Source: Trichocoleus sp.
Lineage (GTDB): Bacteria > Cyanobacteriota > Cyanobacteriia > Elainellales > Elainellaceae
Length of the DNA: 64,000 bases
Assembly: GCA_036702865.1 (NCBI GenBank)
Contig: DATNQD010000087.1
Coordinates: 62,001-126,000 of the forward strand
Reading direction: 5' to 3'
Part shown: positions 38,480 through 47,463 of the stretch, piece after piece
Position numbering within the stretch: position 1 is the first letter of the stretch
How the letters are laid out: every line of letters begins with the position of its first letter
Program-made: the position numbers and the translations under genes
Notes under the pieces: model-generated
Databases searched by the model: none
What the model was told of the DNA's origin: nothing
The model's input: only the letters and a program-made list of their open reading frames with translations

Positions 38480-39346
38480 TTACCGTCCGATCGCCGAAGC
38501 AGAAGCCTTCCTGGTCTTTTGGGTCAGAATACCGGAACTGGGGCTAAGCAGTAGAGCCAGCATAAACAAGCCCGATGCCACCAAAACGATCGCGGCTCCA
38601 GAAGGCAGATTGTAATAGTAGCTGAGATACATGCCGCTAATGCTGGCGATCGTCCCAACTCCTGCACCCACCATCATCATCTGATGAAATCGCGGTACAA
38701 GTAAATAGGCAGTTGCAGCAGGTGTGATTAGCAGTGACAAAACCAGAATGACGCCAACCGCTTTCATACTGGCAACAACTGTTAAAGCCACTAACACCAT
38801 CAACCCTGAGTTAAACCAGTTGACGGGCAATCCTGTCGCTTGAGCACCGAGGGCATCAAAGCTGAAAAAGAGCAATTCTTTATAGAGCAAGACAACGACC
38901 AGCAGCACAAATGCTGAAATGATGGCTGTGTCGCGTACTTCGCTACTGGTAACTCCCAGAATATTGCCAAACAAAAAGTGATTCAGGTCGATCTTGTTAT
39001 CTTTCTGGACGATCGTAATCAGCGTTACACCCAGAGCAAAGAAGGCAGAAAAGACAATTCCCATCGCGGCATCTTCTTTAATTGGCGATCGGGTGTGAAT
39101 CCAGCCAATGATTACTGCACTGATGATTGCGGCAATAAATGCCCCCAGGTATAAATTTGCGCCCACAATAAAGGCAATTGCTAACCCTGGTAAGAGCGAG
39201 TGACTGATTGCATCACCCAACAGCGCCATCCGCCGCACCACTAGATAGCTGCCCATCACCGAACAAAGAATGCCAACCAGAACTGCCACAATCAGCGATC
39301 GTTGCATGAAGCCGTACTGGAGTGGGTCGAGAAGGATGTGCAGCAT
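38480..39346 (-). CDS. metal (Mn/Zn) ABC transporter permease
   Basis: The integral membrane channel of a ZnuB/MntB-type importer. After a short N-terminus (ILLDPLQYGFMQRSLIVAVL) there are eight or so hydrophobic segments, with the family motifs GSYLVVRRMALLGDAISHSLLPG near residue 45, LVGILCSVMGS and VILVLSLLITPAATAYLL. ATG 39346 (MLHILLDPL) is chosen over ATG 39391. The gene lies downstream of the ATPase gene with about 95 bases between, so both are one transcript, divergent from the binding-protein gene. Whether the metal is Mn or Zn cannot be told from this subunit. Confidence 0.92.
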   Translation of the reverse strand: MLHILLDPLQYGFMQRSLIVAVLVGILCSVMGSYLVVRRMALLGDAISHSLLPGLAIAFIVGANLYLGAFIAAIISAVIIGWIHTRSPIKEDAAMGIVFSAFFALGVTLITIVQKDNKIDLNHFLFGNILGVTSSEVRDTAIISAFVLLVVVLLYKELLFFSFDALGAQATGLPVNWFNSGLMVLVALTVVASMKAVGVILVLSLLITPAATAYLLVPRFHQMMMVGAGVGTIASISGMYLSYYYNLPSGAAIVLVASGLFMLALLLSPSSGILTQKTRKASASAIGR

Positions 39347-39442
39347 GGGAATGTTGAGGGAGAGCAAGACACGGGGAAAAGACAACGGCAATGAATCCGT
39401 TAGATTTTGAGAAACTTTTGAGCAATCTTTCAGAAGGACAAA

Positions 39443-40246
39443 TTAGGCTGCTTTGCTATTGAAGAAGCTAACATGACCCCCGTAAGCGCGACTCATATTT
39501 TCAACCGTCAAAACTTCGGAGCGATCGCCCATTGCAATCAGTTCACGGTTGAGCAGGAGGAGGCGATCAAAGTGGGTAATCGATTCACCCAGATCATGGT
39601 TCACGACTAGCACAGTTTTGCCCTGGTCAGCCAGGTCGCGGAACATGTCAAACAGGAGATCCTCGGTTTTTTGGTCGATGCCGACAAAGGGTTCGTCAAA
39701 GAAGAATACTTCTGCTTCTTGTGCCAGAGACCGGGCAAGAAAGACGCGCTGTTGCTGTCCACCAGAGAGCTGTCCGATCGGTCGATCGCGGTATTCTGCC
39801 ATGCCCACTTTTTCTATCGCTTCTGCGGCAACCCGCCGACTGGGAACAGAAAATCGGCTGAAGTAGCCCGTTTTGCGAACTCTACCCATCAAAACAACAT
39901 CCCAAACGGTTGCCGGAAACGTCCAATCGATTTGCGATCGTTGGGGCACATAAGCGACTCGCTCCAGTTGTTCTGTGAGGGGGCGAGCACCGTAGAAGGT
40001 TGTTCCTGCAATTGATGGAATTAAGCCCAGCATTGCTTTAATCAGCGTACTTTTGCCTGCCCCATTGGGACCGAAAATGCCGATCAATTGACCAGGATGA
40101 ATCTTGAAGCTGACATTCTGTAGCGCTTGAACCATGCGATATTCAACGCTTAACTGTTGCACAGCGATCGTCCCTGGAGCGAAGGCGTGAACCTGGGAAC
40201 GGGCTGGAAGATGCTGAAGCTGGTGCAGCGAGGTGAGGGAGTTCAT
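39443..40246 (-). CDS. metal (Mn/Zn) ABC transporter ATP-binding protein
   Basis: The cytoplasmic nucleotide-binding subunit of the importer. Walker A is GPNGAGKST, the Q-loop region YVPQRSQIDWTFP, the ABC signature LSGGQQQRVFLARSLA, Walker B EVFFFDEPFVGID, and the switch His lies in LVVNHDLGES. About 25 N-terminal residues precede the ABC fold. It has its own ATG at 40246. It shares a spacer of about 100 bases with the divergent binding-protein gene, in which three ATGAAA-centred repeats are seen. Confidence 0.94.
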   Translation of the reverse strand: MNSLTSLHQLQHLPARSQVHAFAPGTIAVQQLSVEYRMVQALQNVSFKIHPGQLIGIFGPNGAGKSTLIKAMLGLIPSIAGTTFYGARPLTEQLERVAYVPQRSQIDWTFPATVWDVVLMGRVRKTGYFSRFSVPSRRVAAEAIEKVGMAEYRDRPIGQLSGGQQQRVFLARSLAQEAEVFFFDEPFVGIDQKTEDLLFDMFRDLADQGKTVLVVNHDLGESITHFDRLLLLNRELIAMGDRSEVLTVENMSRAYGGHVSFFNSKAA

Positions 40247-40275
40247 GAGGAGCGTTGCAAGGAGAAAGGTGAAAC

Positions 40276-40320
40276 AATTATGAAAACGAATCTACCATAA
40301 ATTATGAAACCAATATGAAA
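40276..40320. promoter_or_regulatory. AATTATGAAA direct repeats in the metal-importer divergent promoter
   Basis: The spacer between the divergent ATPase and binding-protein genes has AATTATGAAA at 40276-40285 and 40300-40309 and AATATGAAA at 40312-40320. Aligned at ATGAAA, the spacings are 24 and 11 bases, close to two and one helical turns. They lie between both start codons and could bind a metal-responsive regulator. They do not resemble the palindromic Fur/Zur box, so a different regulator, such as a ManR-type response regulator, may be involved. Confidence 0.35.
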
Positions 40321-40349
40321 AGATGGGTTCTGTCTCAAGGGAGGAATGG

Positions 40350-41339
40350 ATGAAATCAAGCGACAGAGTTTTGCAGATAAAAGGTCTATCTCAATATGTA
40401 AGTTTGTTTACAGCGATCGGGCTGTTGGGGCTAGGGCTGATTAGCTGTGACAGTTCTCGTCAGGCTACCAATGATGGCAAGCCGAATGTTGTAGCAACCA
40501 GTACGCTCATTACCGACTGGGCTAACGAAATCAGTCAGCAGGAAATTGACCTGACCAGCATCCTTAAACCTGGAAACGATCCTCACATCTATGAGCCTGT
40601 ACCCAGCGATACACAAGCAATGGAGGACGCCCAACTCATTCTCTACAACGGCTATAATCTCGAACCGGGGCTGATTCGCTTGATGAATAGTGCTGGAGCC
40701 AATGCTAGGAAAGTTGCCGTTGGGGAAGTTGTGCAACCCCTTGAGCTCAAGAAAGAAGGGCAAACGGTTCCTGATCCGCATGTTTGGGGTAGCGTGGAAA
40801 ACTCGATCGCCATGGTCAAAGCAACAAGGGACGCATTAATCGAGCTTTCGCCAGACGATCGCGCGCAATTTACCCAAAATGCCGACAAACTGATCGCAGA
40901 CATGGAACGCCTTCATACCTGGATTCAGCAGCAAATCGCTACCATTCCACCAGCGAAGCGCAAACTGGTTACAACCCACGACGCCTTTCAATACTACGCA
41001 AGGGACTATGGTTTGACGGTTTCTGGGACGCTCATCGGCATCAGCACGGAAGAACAGCCCAGCGCTCAAACTCTGCAAAGATTGGTGGAATCTATTAAAT
41101 CGCTTGGCATTCCGACGATTTTTGCTGAAACGACGATTAACCCCCAACTCATCAGCACAGCTGCTCAAGAAGCAGGCGTAAAGCTGGCACAACAACACCT
41201 TTATTCTGATTCGATCGGCACACCCGGCAGCGAGGGAGACACCTATATCAAAATGATGGTGGCGAATACAAAGGCGATCGTGGAGAATCTGGGCGGCAAG
41301 TACGAACCCTTTAAGTCGGTTGCAGATGTCGGGAATTAG
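40350..41339 (+). CDS. metal (Mn/Zn) ABC transporter substrate-binding lipoprotein
   Basis: Cluster A-I binding protein (ZnuA/MntC type). A signal with lipobox LGLISC marks a lipoprotein anchored at the outer face of the plasma membrane. Metal ligands are visible: His in DPHIYEP, His in PDPHVWGS, Glu in FAETTINP and Asp in YSDSIGTPGSEGDTY. There is no His-rich loop, which favours Mn over Zn. ATG 40350 follows a good ribosome-binding site (AGGGAGG); the frame opens at ATG 40323 without one. The gene diverges from the ATPase and permease genes and is followed by rpmF 83 bases later. Confidence 0.9.
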   Translation: MKSSDRVLQIKGLSQYVSLFTAIGLLGLGLISCDSSRQATNDGKPNVVATSTLITDWANEISQQEIDLTSILKPGNDPHIYEPVPSDTQAMEDAQLILYNGYNLEPGLIRLMNSAGANARKVAVGEVVQPLELKKEGQTVPDPHVWGSVENSIAMVKATRDALIELSPDDRAQFTQNADKLIADMERLHTWIQQQIATIPPAKRKLVTTHDAFQYYARDYGLTVSGTLIGISTEEQPSAQTLQRLVESIKSLGIPTIFAETTINPQLISTAAQEAGVKLAQQHLYSDSIGTPGSEGDTYIKMMVANTKAIVENLGGKYEPFKSVADVGN

Positions 41340-41422
41340 AGAGTAGGAGATAACAACAAAGATGCAATTTGGGGGCTGTCAGCTTAGTATAGAAAGGTTG
41401 TCAAGTATTTGATCGTTCGGTC

Positions 41423-41593
41423 ATGGCAGTTCCTAAGAAGAAAACCTCCAAATCTAAGCGCGACAAGCGCAAGGCGACCTGGAAAAATAAAGCAGCAGTT
41501 GCCGCTCAAAAGGCACTGTCTCTAGGCAAATCTGTGCTAACAGGTCGTTCAGCAAGCTTCATCTATCCGCAAAAAGAGGAAGAAGAAGAGTAA
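41423..41593 (+). CDS. rpmF: 50S ribosomal protein L32
   Basis: The 56-residue protein reads [20 protein letters not shown], then [18 protein letters not shown] and ends in a run of Glu after FIYPQ. This is the cyanobacterial/plastid form of L32 and lacks zinc-ribbon cysteines. It is short, so it is easily missed by length-filtered ORF searches. It sits 83 bases downstream of the metal-binding lipoprotein gene on the same strand and may be co-transcribed. Confidence 0.93.
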   Translation: MAVPKKKTSKSKRDKRKATWKNKAAVAAQKALSLGKSVLTGRSASFIYPQKEEEEE

Positions 41594-41760
41594 GGCGATC
41601 GGTAGTGGGAGGGATGGCTGGGGTGAAGCCTGGATCGGTTCTAAAGCGATTGTTGGTGTTTACATTTTCAGTCTTCCTTCGCGCTCTTGCGGTACTTTCA
41701 GGCTCAATTCGTTCAGGCGAACCGTTTGCATTGTCTTTTATATAGAGAAGACGGCTAAAA

Positions 41761-42348
41761 ATGAGCAAATTTTTTCACAAACCTAATCCAGACCAACAAG
41801 AGCGCGTCCCGCCGGGGCAACATCTCGCCAGCGGATTTCCAGTTCTGACTTATGGACAAACACCGATCGTCTCCACTGAAACCTGGGAGTTTAAGGTCTG
41901 GGGTTTAGCTACACCTCAAACTTTTTCCTGGCAAGACTTTATGGCAATGCCACAGAGCGATTTCACAGCAGACTTTCACTGTGTCACCACTTGGTCAAAG
42001 CTAGATGTAAAGTGGCGAGGAGTCAAAGTTGCAGACTTTATGCGATCGGTAGAAGTTGATCCTAAAGCAGTTCATCTGATTGAACACTGCTACGGCGGCT
42101 ACACCACAAACATTGCAATAGAAGACTTTCTGCGGGAAGAAAACTTCTTTGCTCATACTCTCTTTGACGAACCCCTTCCACCTGAACATGGTGGACCGAT
42201 GCGCTTCGTTGTGCCGCATCTCTATGCCTGGAAGAGTGCGAAGTGGATCAACGGGCTAGAATTTCTCGAGCGGGTTGAACTAGGCTTTTGGGAACGTAAC
42301 GGCTACCATCAGCGGGGTGAACCTTGGGCAGAAGAACGATATAGCTGA
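41761..42348 (+). CDS. molybdopterin-dependent sulfite-oxidase-like oxidoreductase
   Basis: A 195-residue cytosolic protein of the sulfite oxidase superfamily. The Mo-ligating cysteine lies in DFHCVTTWSKLDVKWRGV, followed by cofactor-binding IEHCYGGYTTNIAIEDFL and GGPMRFVVPHLYAWKSAKW, and the ending GFWERNGYHQRGEPW. It lacks the heme and dimerisation domains, so it resembles small YuiH-like forms. Its substrate is unknown. The cofactor links it to moaA and, possibly, moeB elsewhere in the window. ATG 41761; a clear terminator follows about 110 bases downstream. Confidence 0.86.
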   Translation: MSKFFHKPNPDQQERVPPGQHLASGFPVLTYGQTPIVSTETWEFKVWGLATPQTFSWQDFMAMPQSDFTADFHCVTTWSKLDVKWRGVKVADFMRSVEVDPKAVHLIEHCYGGYTTNIAIEDFLREENFFAHTLFDEPLPPEHGGPMRFVVPHLYAWKSAKWINGLEFLERVELGFWERNGYHQRGEPWAEERYS

Positions 42349-42458
42349 TCTCGTGAGTGAATTGGTTGGTTGGTCACTGAACGTTGTGTGCCAAACATCT
42401 TGTGCTCATTGCTCGTCAACGATGACCAATTTACCCATCCCCAAATTCTCTATTTTTT

Positions 42459-42492
42459 GTCTTGTGTCCTGATAAAGCACAAGGCTTTTTTT
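42459..42492 (+). terminator. intrinsic terminator after the sulfite-oxidase-like gene
   Basis: CTTGTG (42461-42466) pairs with CACAAG (42478-42483), extended by two flanking pairs, around an 11-base loop, and is followed by seven T (42486-42492). It closes the transcript before plsY begins at 42544. Confidence 0.78.
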
Positions 42493-42543
42493 GCGCGAAA
42501 TGACGCTGTAAACTGGAGTGGCAAGTTGGGAGGGATGGGCATC

Positions 42544-43215
42544 ATGGGGCTTTGGATTGGCTGCAGTCTGCTTGTACTGGTAATTGCCTATTTGTTTGGC
42601 TCAATTCCAACCGGATATTTGGCAGGACGGTTGCTGAAAGGCATTGATATTCGGGAGCATGGGTCGAAATCAACTGGCGCAACAAACGTATTGCGAACCC
42701 TTGGCAAAGTCCCAGCGATCGGCGTGCTGTTAATTGATGTGTTGAAAGGCGTTGCCGCAATTAGCTTTTCGCGCTGGTTTTTAACTCAGCCTAATATTGA
42801 GCAACTGGTTCCAGCAAGTGTAAATGCGACAAGTTGGCTGAACTGGATGATTACTCTGGCGGCAATGGCAGCCCTGCTGGGTCACAGTCGATCGATTTGG
42901 ATTCAGTTTACAGGCGGAAAGTCGGTGGCAACAGGGTTAGGAATTTTGTTGGCGATGTCCTGGCAAATTGGTTTAGGGGCGCTGTTTGGCTTCGGCATAA
43001 CGCTGGCAATTTTCCGCATCGTATCGCTTGGCTCGATTGTTGCAGCGCTAACAGGCATGGTTTTAATGATCATTTTGGGCTATCCGTTGCCCTATCAACT
43101 TTTGGTAATTGTAGGCGGTCTATTTGTGATTTGGCGACATCAAGCGAATATTCAGCGACTGTTTGCAGGTACAGAGCCTCGGATTGGGCAAAAATCCCAG
43201 CGGCTCCAAGGCTAA
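42544..43215 (+). CDS. plsY: glycerol-3-phosphate acyltransferase PlsY
   Basis: PlsY transfers an acyl group from acyl-phosphate to glycerol 3-phosphate in the first step of phospholipid synthesis. The multi-pass protein carries the family motifs YLFGSIPTGYLAGR, HGSKSTGATNVLRTLGK (motif 1), GHSRSIWIQFTGGKSVATGLG (the GGKSVAT core of motif 2) and a late WRHQANIQRL. ATG 42544 gives about 223 residues, normal for the family, with GGAGGGAT upstream; ATG 42535 is a second choice. The open frame extends upstream to 42370 but those residues overlap the terminator and are not real protein. Confidence 0.94.
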   Translation: MGLWIGCSLLVLVIAYLFGSIPTGYLAGRLLKGIDIREHGSKSTGATNVLRTLGKVPAIGVLLIDVLKGVAAISFSRWFLTQPNIEQLVPASVNATSWLNWMITLAAMAALLGHSRSIWIQFTGGKSVATGLGILLAMSWQIGLGALFGFGITLAIFRIVSLGSIVAALTGMVLMIILGYPLPYQLLVIVGGLFVIWRHQANIQRLFAGTEPRIGQKSQRLQG

Positions 43216-43231
43216 ATTTGTTACCCGATCG

Positions 43232-43498
43232 CTAAACTTCTGCCGCGACCTTCAATTCAAACCGATAGTTTTCAATCACCGGATTCGCCAAAAGCTGATC
43301 ACAAATGCGATCGAGTTGTTCACGCGCTGATGATTCGTTGTCGGCTTTGAGCGTCACCTCGACATATTTGCCAATTCTGACCTGCTCTACATTGTCGTAT
43401 CCCATGTGCTTCAAACCAGACTGCACGGCTGTTCCTGCCGGATCAAGCACAGAGGGACGCAGCGTTACATAAATTTCGGCGTGATAGGTTTGGCTCAC
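43232..43498 (-). CDS. purS: phosphoribosylformylglycinamidine synthase subunit PurS
   Basis: PurS is the small, structural subunit of the three-part FGAM synthase (PurLQS) in purine synthesis. The 88-residue protein has YHAEIYVTLRPSVLDPAGTA, GLKHMGYDNVEQVRIGKY and a final CDQLLANPVIENYRFEL, all characteristic. Start is GTG 43498. purQ usually lies beside purS, but here the downstream neighbour on the minus strand is the convergent plsY and the upstream neighbour is the divergent Fur-family gene, so purS stands alone. Confidence 0.94.
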   Translation of the reverse strand: MSQTYHAEIYVTLRPSVLDPAGTAVQSGLKHMGYDNVEQVRIGKYVEVTLKADNESSAREQLDRICDQLLANPVIENYRFELKVAAEV

Positions 43499-43642
43499 GA
43501 TTCGGTTCTTTAATTCAGGACATTTTTCATTCTATTGGGTTTGGGGTGAAGGAGAGGCAGGACAAGGGGAAGCGGAGAAGAAATGAGGGATGGGGAAATG
43601 GAGAGATAAGCTAGAGAGACAGGTAGGCGAACTCTTCAGGTT

Positions 43643-44041
43643 ATGAAATCTCACCGCACCCGCAGCCAGGATAGAATTCTCGATTTGCTGAAAGCGCTGA
43701 ATCGGGCAGTATCAGCTCAGGATATTTATCTGGAACTGCGAAACCGCAATCAAAGTATTGGGTTGGCAACCGTGTATCGATCGTTGGAAGCTCTGAAGCT
43801 AGAAGGTGTGGTGCAGGTGCGAACCCTGGCGAATGGCGAATCTCTCTACAGCACTGTCCAGGAAGATCGCCATCATCTCACTTGTCTTCAGTGCGGTGCA
43901 TCAATTCCGATCAACGAGTGCCCCGTTCACGAACTCGAAAACCAGCTTCACCAGTCCTATCAGTTCAAAATCTTCTATCACACGCTAGAGTTCTTTGGGC
44001 TTTGTACAGTCTGTCAGCTTCCTCAGGTGCAGGAAGGATGA
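43643..44041 (+). CDS. Fur-family regulator, FurB/Zur-like
   Basis: A 132-residue DNA-binding metal-sensing repressor. The winged helix has TRSQDRILDLLKALNRAVS and the recognition region QSIGLATVYRSLEALKLEGV. HHLTCLQCG and FGLCTVCQ give the two CxxC zinc-structural pairs. From memory the sequence closely follows cyanobacterial FurB, which acts as a zinc-responsive Zur; that is a family-level match. The Mn/Zn importer gene cluster lies less than 3.5 kb away, a possible target. It diverges from purS over a purine-rich 140-base spacer. ATG 43643. Confidence 0.85.
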   Translation: MKSHRTRSQDRILDLLKALNRAVSAQDIYLELRNRNQSIGLATVYRSLEALKLEGVVQVRTLANGESLYSTVQEDRHHLTCLQCGASIPINECPVHELENQLHQSYQFKIFYHTLEFFGLCTVCQLPQVQEG

Positions 44042-44135
44042 GAGATTTAGAGAGATTTAGACAACCAACGACAAATCGTTATTAGTTTGATACCTGCCAT
44101 CTATCTTCTAAGATCCATCCCCTAAAATCTATTCC

Positions 44136-45140
44136 CTAAAAATGCTGAAACCCTTTTTGTAGCGTTAGTGTTTCGTCAGGATAATGTCCTGTGCTGTCCC
44201 GTAATATCACGATCGGATCAGCAGTAATCGTGCCGACGATCGCGGCTCCTTCGCCCAATTCACTCACCAGGGTTTGAGCCAGCAGGGGAGAAAGGCAGAG
44301 CACCAGTTCAAAATCTTCGCCACCGTAGAGTATCCAATCTATCGATTGCAGGTCAGATACAAGGTTCTGGAAGCCAGGAGGGACAGGGATCTGACGACGC
44401 TCTAATACTGCACCCACTTGACTAGCATGGCAAATTTGAACGACAGCATCCGCTAAACCATCGCTACTATCCATGCCGCTGATGATCGGGCAAGCACTGG
44501 CTGAAGTGAGGGAATGGAGGCGAGAAACAACATCTAAGCGAGGATTGGGACGTTGATGAGCCTGGATCAGGTAAGCCCGATCGGCTGCGCTCAAGTTCTG
44601 CCCCAGTTTGGGGTTGAGCAACAATTCTAGCCCGGCTCTTGAAGCTCCGTGGTATCCGGTGATCACAATGGCATCCCCAGGTTGGGCAGTGGAGCGACGA
44701 ATCACGCGATCGGGTCGAACTTGCCCAAAGGCAGAAATTGCGACGCTCACCACCGCAGAACGGCAGATATCCCCTCCAACGATCGGGGTGTGCCAGGGTT
44801 GGAGGCAGCCAGTCATGCCCTCATAGAGTTGCTCGACCCAGGCGATCGGCATTTCTCCTGGTAAGGTCAAGCCGACCGTGATTCCCAGGGGTTCTGCTCC
44901 CATCGCAGCGAGATCTGATAAGTTTGCAGCAACAGCTCGCCAGCCTGCATCGGCAGGAGAAGTGGTTCGATCGCTGAAATGAACCCCATCAACGAGCGTG
45001 TCAGTTGTCACTACAAGCAAATGGTTAGCGGCAACCTGAAGCAACGCAGCATCATCCCCAACCACTCCCGCAAGGCAGTAGCGATGAAGTTTTTGCAGAA
45101 GCCCTTGTTCGCCAATGTCTTGCAAGCGAAGTTCGTTCAT
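44136..45140 (-). CDS. thiL: thiamine-monophosphate kinase
   Basis: ThiL phosphorylates thiamine monophosphate to the active diphosphate. The opening IGEQGLLQKLHRYC is followed by GDDAALLQV, VVTTDTLVDGVHFSDRTTSP, the ATP-site AVAANLSDLAAMGAEPLG and VGGDICRS, ISGMDSSDGLADAV and YGGEDFELVLCL. At 334 residues it is complete with ATG 45140. It is flanked by the cyclophilin gene upstream on the same strand, with no visible TPP riboswitch in the short leader. Confidence 0.95.
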   Translation of the reverse strand: MNELRLQDIGEQGLLQKLHRYCLAGVVGDDAALLQVAANHLLVVTTDTLVDGVHFSDRTTSPADAGWRAVAANLSDLAAMGAEPLGITVGLTLPGEMPIAWVEQLYEGMTGCLQPWHTPIVGGDICRSAVVSVAISAFGQVRPDRVIRRSTAQPGDAIVITGYHGASRAGLELLLNPKLGQNLSAADRAYLIQAHQRPNPRLDVVSRLHSLTSASACPIISGMDSSDGLADAVVQICHASQVGAVLERRQIPVPPGFQNLVSDLQSIDWILYGGEDFELVLCLSPLLAQTLVSELGEGAAIVGTITADPIVILRDSTGHYPDETLTLQKGFQHF

Positions 45141-45263
45141 GAGAAGGAGAATGAAGTAGGAAAGGGGAACTGAAAGCGAGGGCGCTGCAATAAATAAGGG
45201 GCAGATAACTTCACTTATCCACCCCGTGTCAGCATGATGTATTCGATCGCGCGAAACAACTCG

Positions 45264-46439
45264 TTAGGCTGCTTCTGGCTCGACTAAGTTCTCTAGCCCC
45301 TTCACAACTTTGGCAGAGATGATTTTGTCACCGGGCTTGATTTCACCCAAAACCTCTTTGTTTTCTGTGACGTAGCCAAACACAGCATAGCGACCATCCA
45401 GCAGATTGAGTCCGGCAGGCGTTAGCTCTGGTTCAAACAGGAAGAAGAAAAACTGGGAAGAACCACCATTTGCATCATCGCCTGGACGAGCCATGCCGAG
45501 CGTTCCATAAGAAGAGAAGGGCAGCACAGGCTGATCAAGATAGCGTCCTGCATCTTCCAACGTGATGCCATAGGTGGGTTTGGCGTCGCCTTTGACCATA
45601 ATTTCCAGCGGCACCGCCCGATATTTTCCGGTTTTAGGATCAATAAACCCTTCTTCTTTTCCCGGCGGATCACCAATTTGAGCCACATAAAAGTCTTCGG
45701 CACGAGTAAACTCTAGCCCATCGTAGAAGCCACGCTGCACCAGATCGATAAAGTTTCCGCCGGTGACAGGTGCATTATAGCCATCGACCACTAGCGTCAT
45801 ATCGCCTTTCGTGGTTTTGACTTCGACTGCGGCACGTCCTTTGAGTTGAGGCAGATTGCTATATTCTTCAGGAATTTCAAACGGGAACTTGTTCACCATC
45901 AGTTCTTCAAGCTGTCCCACCTGATCGAGCAACTGCGATCGTTTTTGCCAAATTGCCTCTTTATCTTGCACCTCAACCGCCGATCGCATTTCAGTCAACC
46001 CTGCCTGAAGTTGGTTGAGCACCGCTTCTGCTTTGGGTTTCCGATCGTCTGGTACGCTTGCCAGCAGGCTGTCTCGCTTCCGGGTCAGAACTCGCTCAGC
46101 ACTGTCCACGTTGCGGTTCACAGCATTAACTTTCCGGCGACCTCGCAGAGCCTCCGACATACTTTCAATGCTGACCTGAAGATCGCGCACTGGCTGATTA
46201 TCGATCGGCAGCGCATAGCGCAGTAATGCCTTACCATCTGTAATCGCGTTTCCTGGCGGCAGGGCATTTGCCGAGCGGCTCCATCCGATCGCCCCACCTC
46301 CCCAAAGCAAACTCGCCAGCAGCAAAGCTAGAACTCCTGTTCTAAACCAGTGCCCTACCTGGGTCAATAACTGACGACAAGCCCTCAACACAGTAGAATG
46401 TGCGATTGTCGAATCTGAATTTGCAAGCGTTCTAGTCAT
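45264..46439 (-). CDS. lumenal cyclophilin-type peptidyl-prolyl isomerase (CYP38/TLP40-like)
   Basis: The protein has a signal segment (FRTGVLALLLASLLWGGGAI) directing it across the membrane, probably into the thylakoid lumen or periplasm. A helical N-terminal region (about residues 75-210, rich in leucine and charged residues, LTRKRDSLLASVPDDRKPKA) precedes a divergent cyclophilin barrel (VTGGNFIDLVQRGFYDGLEFTR, then FSSYGTLGMARPGDDANGGSSQFFF). This domain order matches CYP38/TLP40, needed for photosystem II assembly in plants; the cyanobacterial role is inferred. ATG 46439 or 46445 are preferred over the longer frame that opens at 46523. Confidence 0.88.
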   Translation of the reverse strand: MTRTLANSDSTIAHSTVLRACRQLLTQVGHWFRTGVLALLLASLLWGGGAIGWSRSANALPPGNAITDGKALLRYALPIDNQPVRDLQVSIESMSEALRGRRKVNAVNRNVDSAERVLTRKRDSLLASVPDDRKPKAEAVLNQLQAGLTEMRSAVEVQDKEAIWQKRSQLLDQVGQLEELMVNKFPFEIPEEYSNLPQLKGRAAVEVKTTKGDMTLVVDGYNAPVTGGNFIDLVQRGFYDGLEFTRAEDFYVAQIGDPPGKEEGFIDPKTGKYRAVPLEIMVKGDAKPTYGITLEDAGRYLDQPVLPFSSYGTLGMARPGDDANGGSSQFFFFLFEPELTPAGLNLLDGRYAVFGYVTENKEVLGEIKPGDKIISAKVVKGLENLVEPEAA

Positions 46440-46742
46440 GGACATTTCACGAAGATAGCTCAGCAGGATTGCGTCTCTCGGATGCTTCGCTTGTCGTAAC
46501 AAGCCAGAAACTCCATTTATCATCTTCCCATATTGGGTAATCGCTATTGGGAATGGGGAATGGGTCGTGGGAAATCAGTAGTCGGTTGGGATCGAGATGG
46601 TGGTTTGGTTTGCTGGCAATCCAGTCACTTATCTACAACGCTCCATCTGCAATCCGTCATAAATTCCCACTTCATCTGTAATATCTCACCCTTGGAGCGG
46701 TAAAATGAATTGCCGATCGTTTTGCCGAAAACAGCAAGATTC

Positions 46743-47300
46743 ATGATTTCCAGTAATGACTTTCGTCCCGGTGTCAGCATTGTGCTCGACGGATCAGTAT
46801 GGCGGGTAGTGGAGTTCCTTCATGTCAAGCCAGGGAAAGGATCTGCCTTCGTCCGTACAAAGCTGAAGAATGTGCAGAATGGCAACGTTGTTGAGCGAAC
46901 CTTCCGGGCAGGTGAAACCGTTCCCCAAGCTGTAATCGAAAAAAGCACGATGCAGCATACCTATAAGGATGGGGATGATTACGTATTTATGGACATGGAG
47001 ACCTATGAAGAGGGTCGTCTGAGTGCCCAACAAATTGGCGATCGCGTTAAATACCTCAAAGAAGGGATGGAGGTTAACGTCGTCCGATGGGATACCCAGG
47101 TGCTAGAGGTGGAACTGCCAAACTCGGTTGTACTGGAAGTGGTTCAGGCTGATCCAGGCGTCAAGGGAGATACGGCAACGGGTGGTACAAAGCCTGCGAT
47201 CGTTGAGACAGGCGCACAAATTATGGTTCCCCTGTTTATCTCGACAGGTGAGCGCATCAAGATCGATACGCGGAACGATACTTACCTCGGACGCGAATAA
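46743..47300 (+). CDS. efp: translation elongation factor P
   Basis: EF-P relieves ribosomes stalled at polyproline. The start [20 protein letters not shown], the modified-residue loop [15 protein letters not shown] (Lys at about 32), the domain II region [15 protein letters not shown], and the end [17 protein letters not shown] are all conserved. From ATG 46743 the length is 185 residues, exactly as expected; the frame continues upstream to 46710 without support. accB follows on the same strand, the classic cyanobacterial efp-accB arrangement. Confidence 0.97.
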   Translation: MISSNDFRPGVSIVLDGSVWRVVEFLHVKPGKGSAFVRTKLKNVQNGNVVERTFRAGETVPQAVIEKSTMQHTYKDGDDYVFMDMETYEEGRLSAQQIGDRVKYLKEGMEVNVVRWDTQVLEVELPNSVVLEVVQADPGVKGDTATGGTKPAIVETGAQIMVPLFISTGERIKIDTRNDTYLGRE

Positions 47301-47463
47301 GATTCTGATTTTGGGATTCGGGAGTTAAGATTCGGCAGTCAGTCTCTTTGAAACCATGACTATCGGTTCGAGGGCAGAATGTCCTGTTTTGTTTGCTTGC
47401 AAAACCTGCCGATTCGCAAAACTCATATTTTTCTATTTTTTAAATAATTAGGTTGTAACGACT

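Noticed and set aside
47300-47463. possible tRNA-like GGTTCGA sequence between efp and accB
   Set aside because: The bases around it cannot form a cloverleaf acceptor or anticodon stem.
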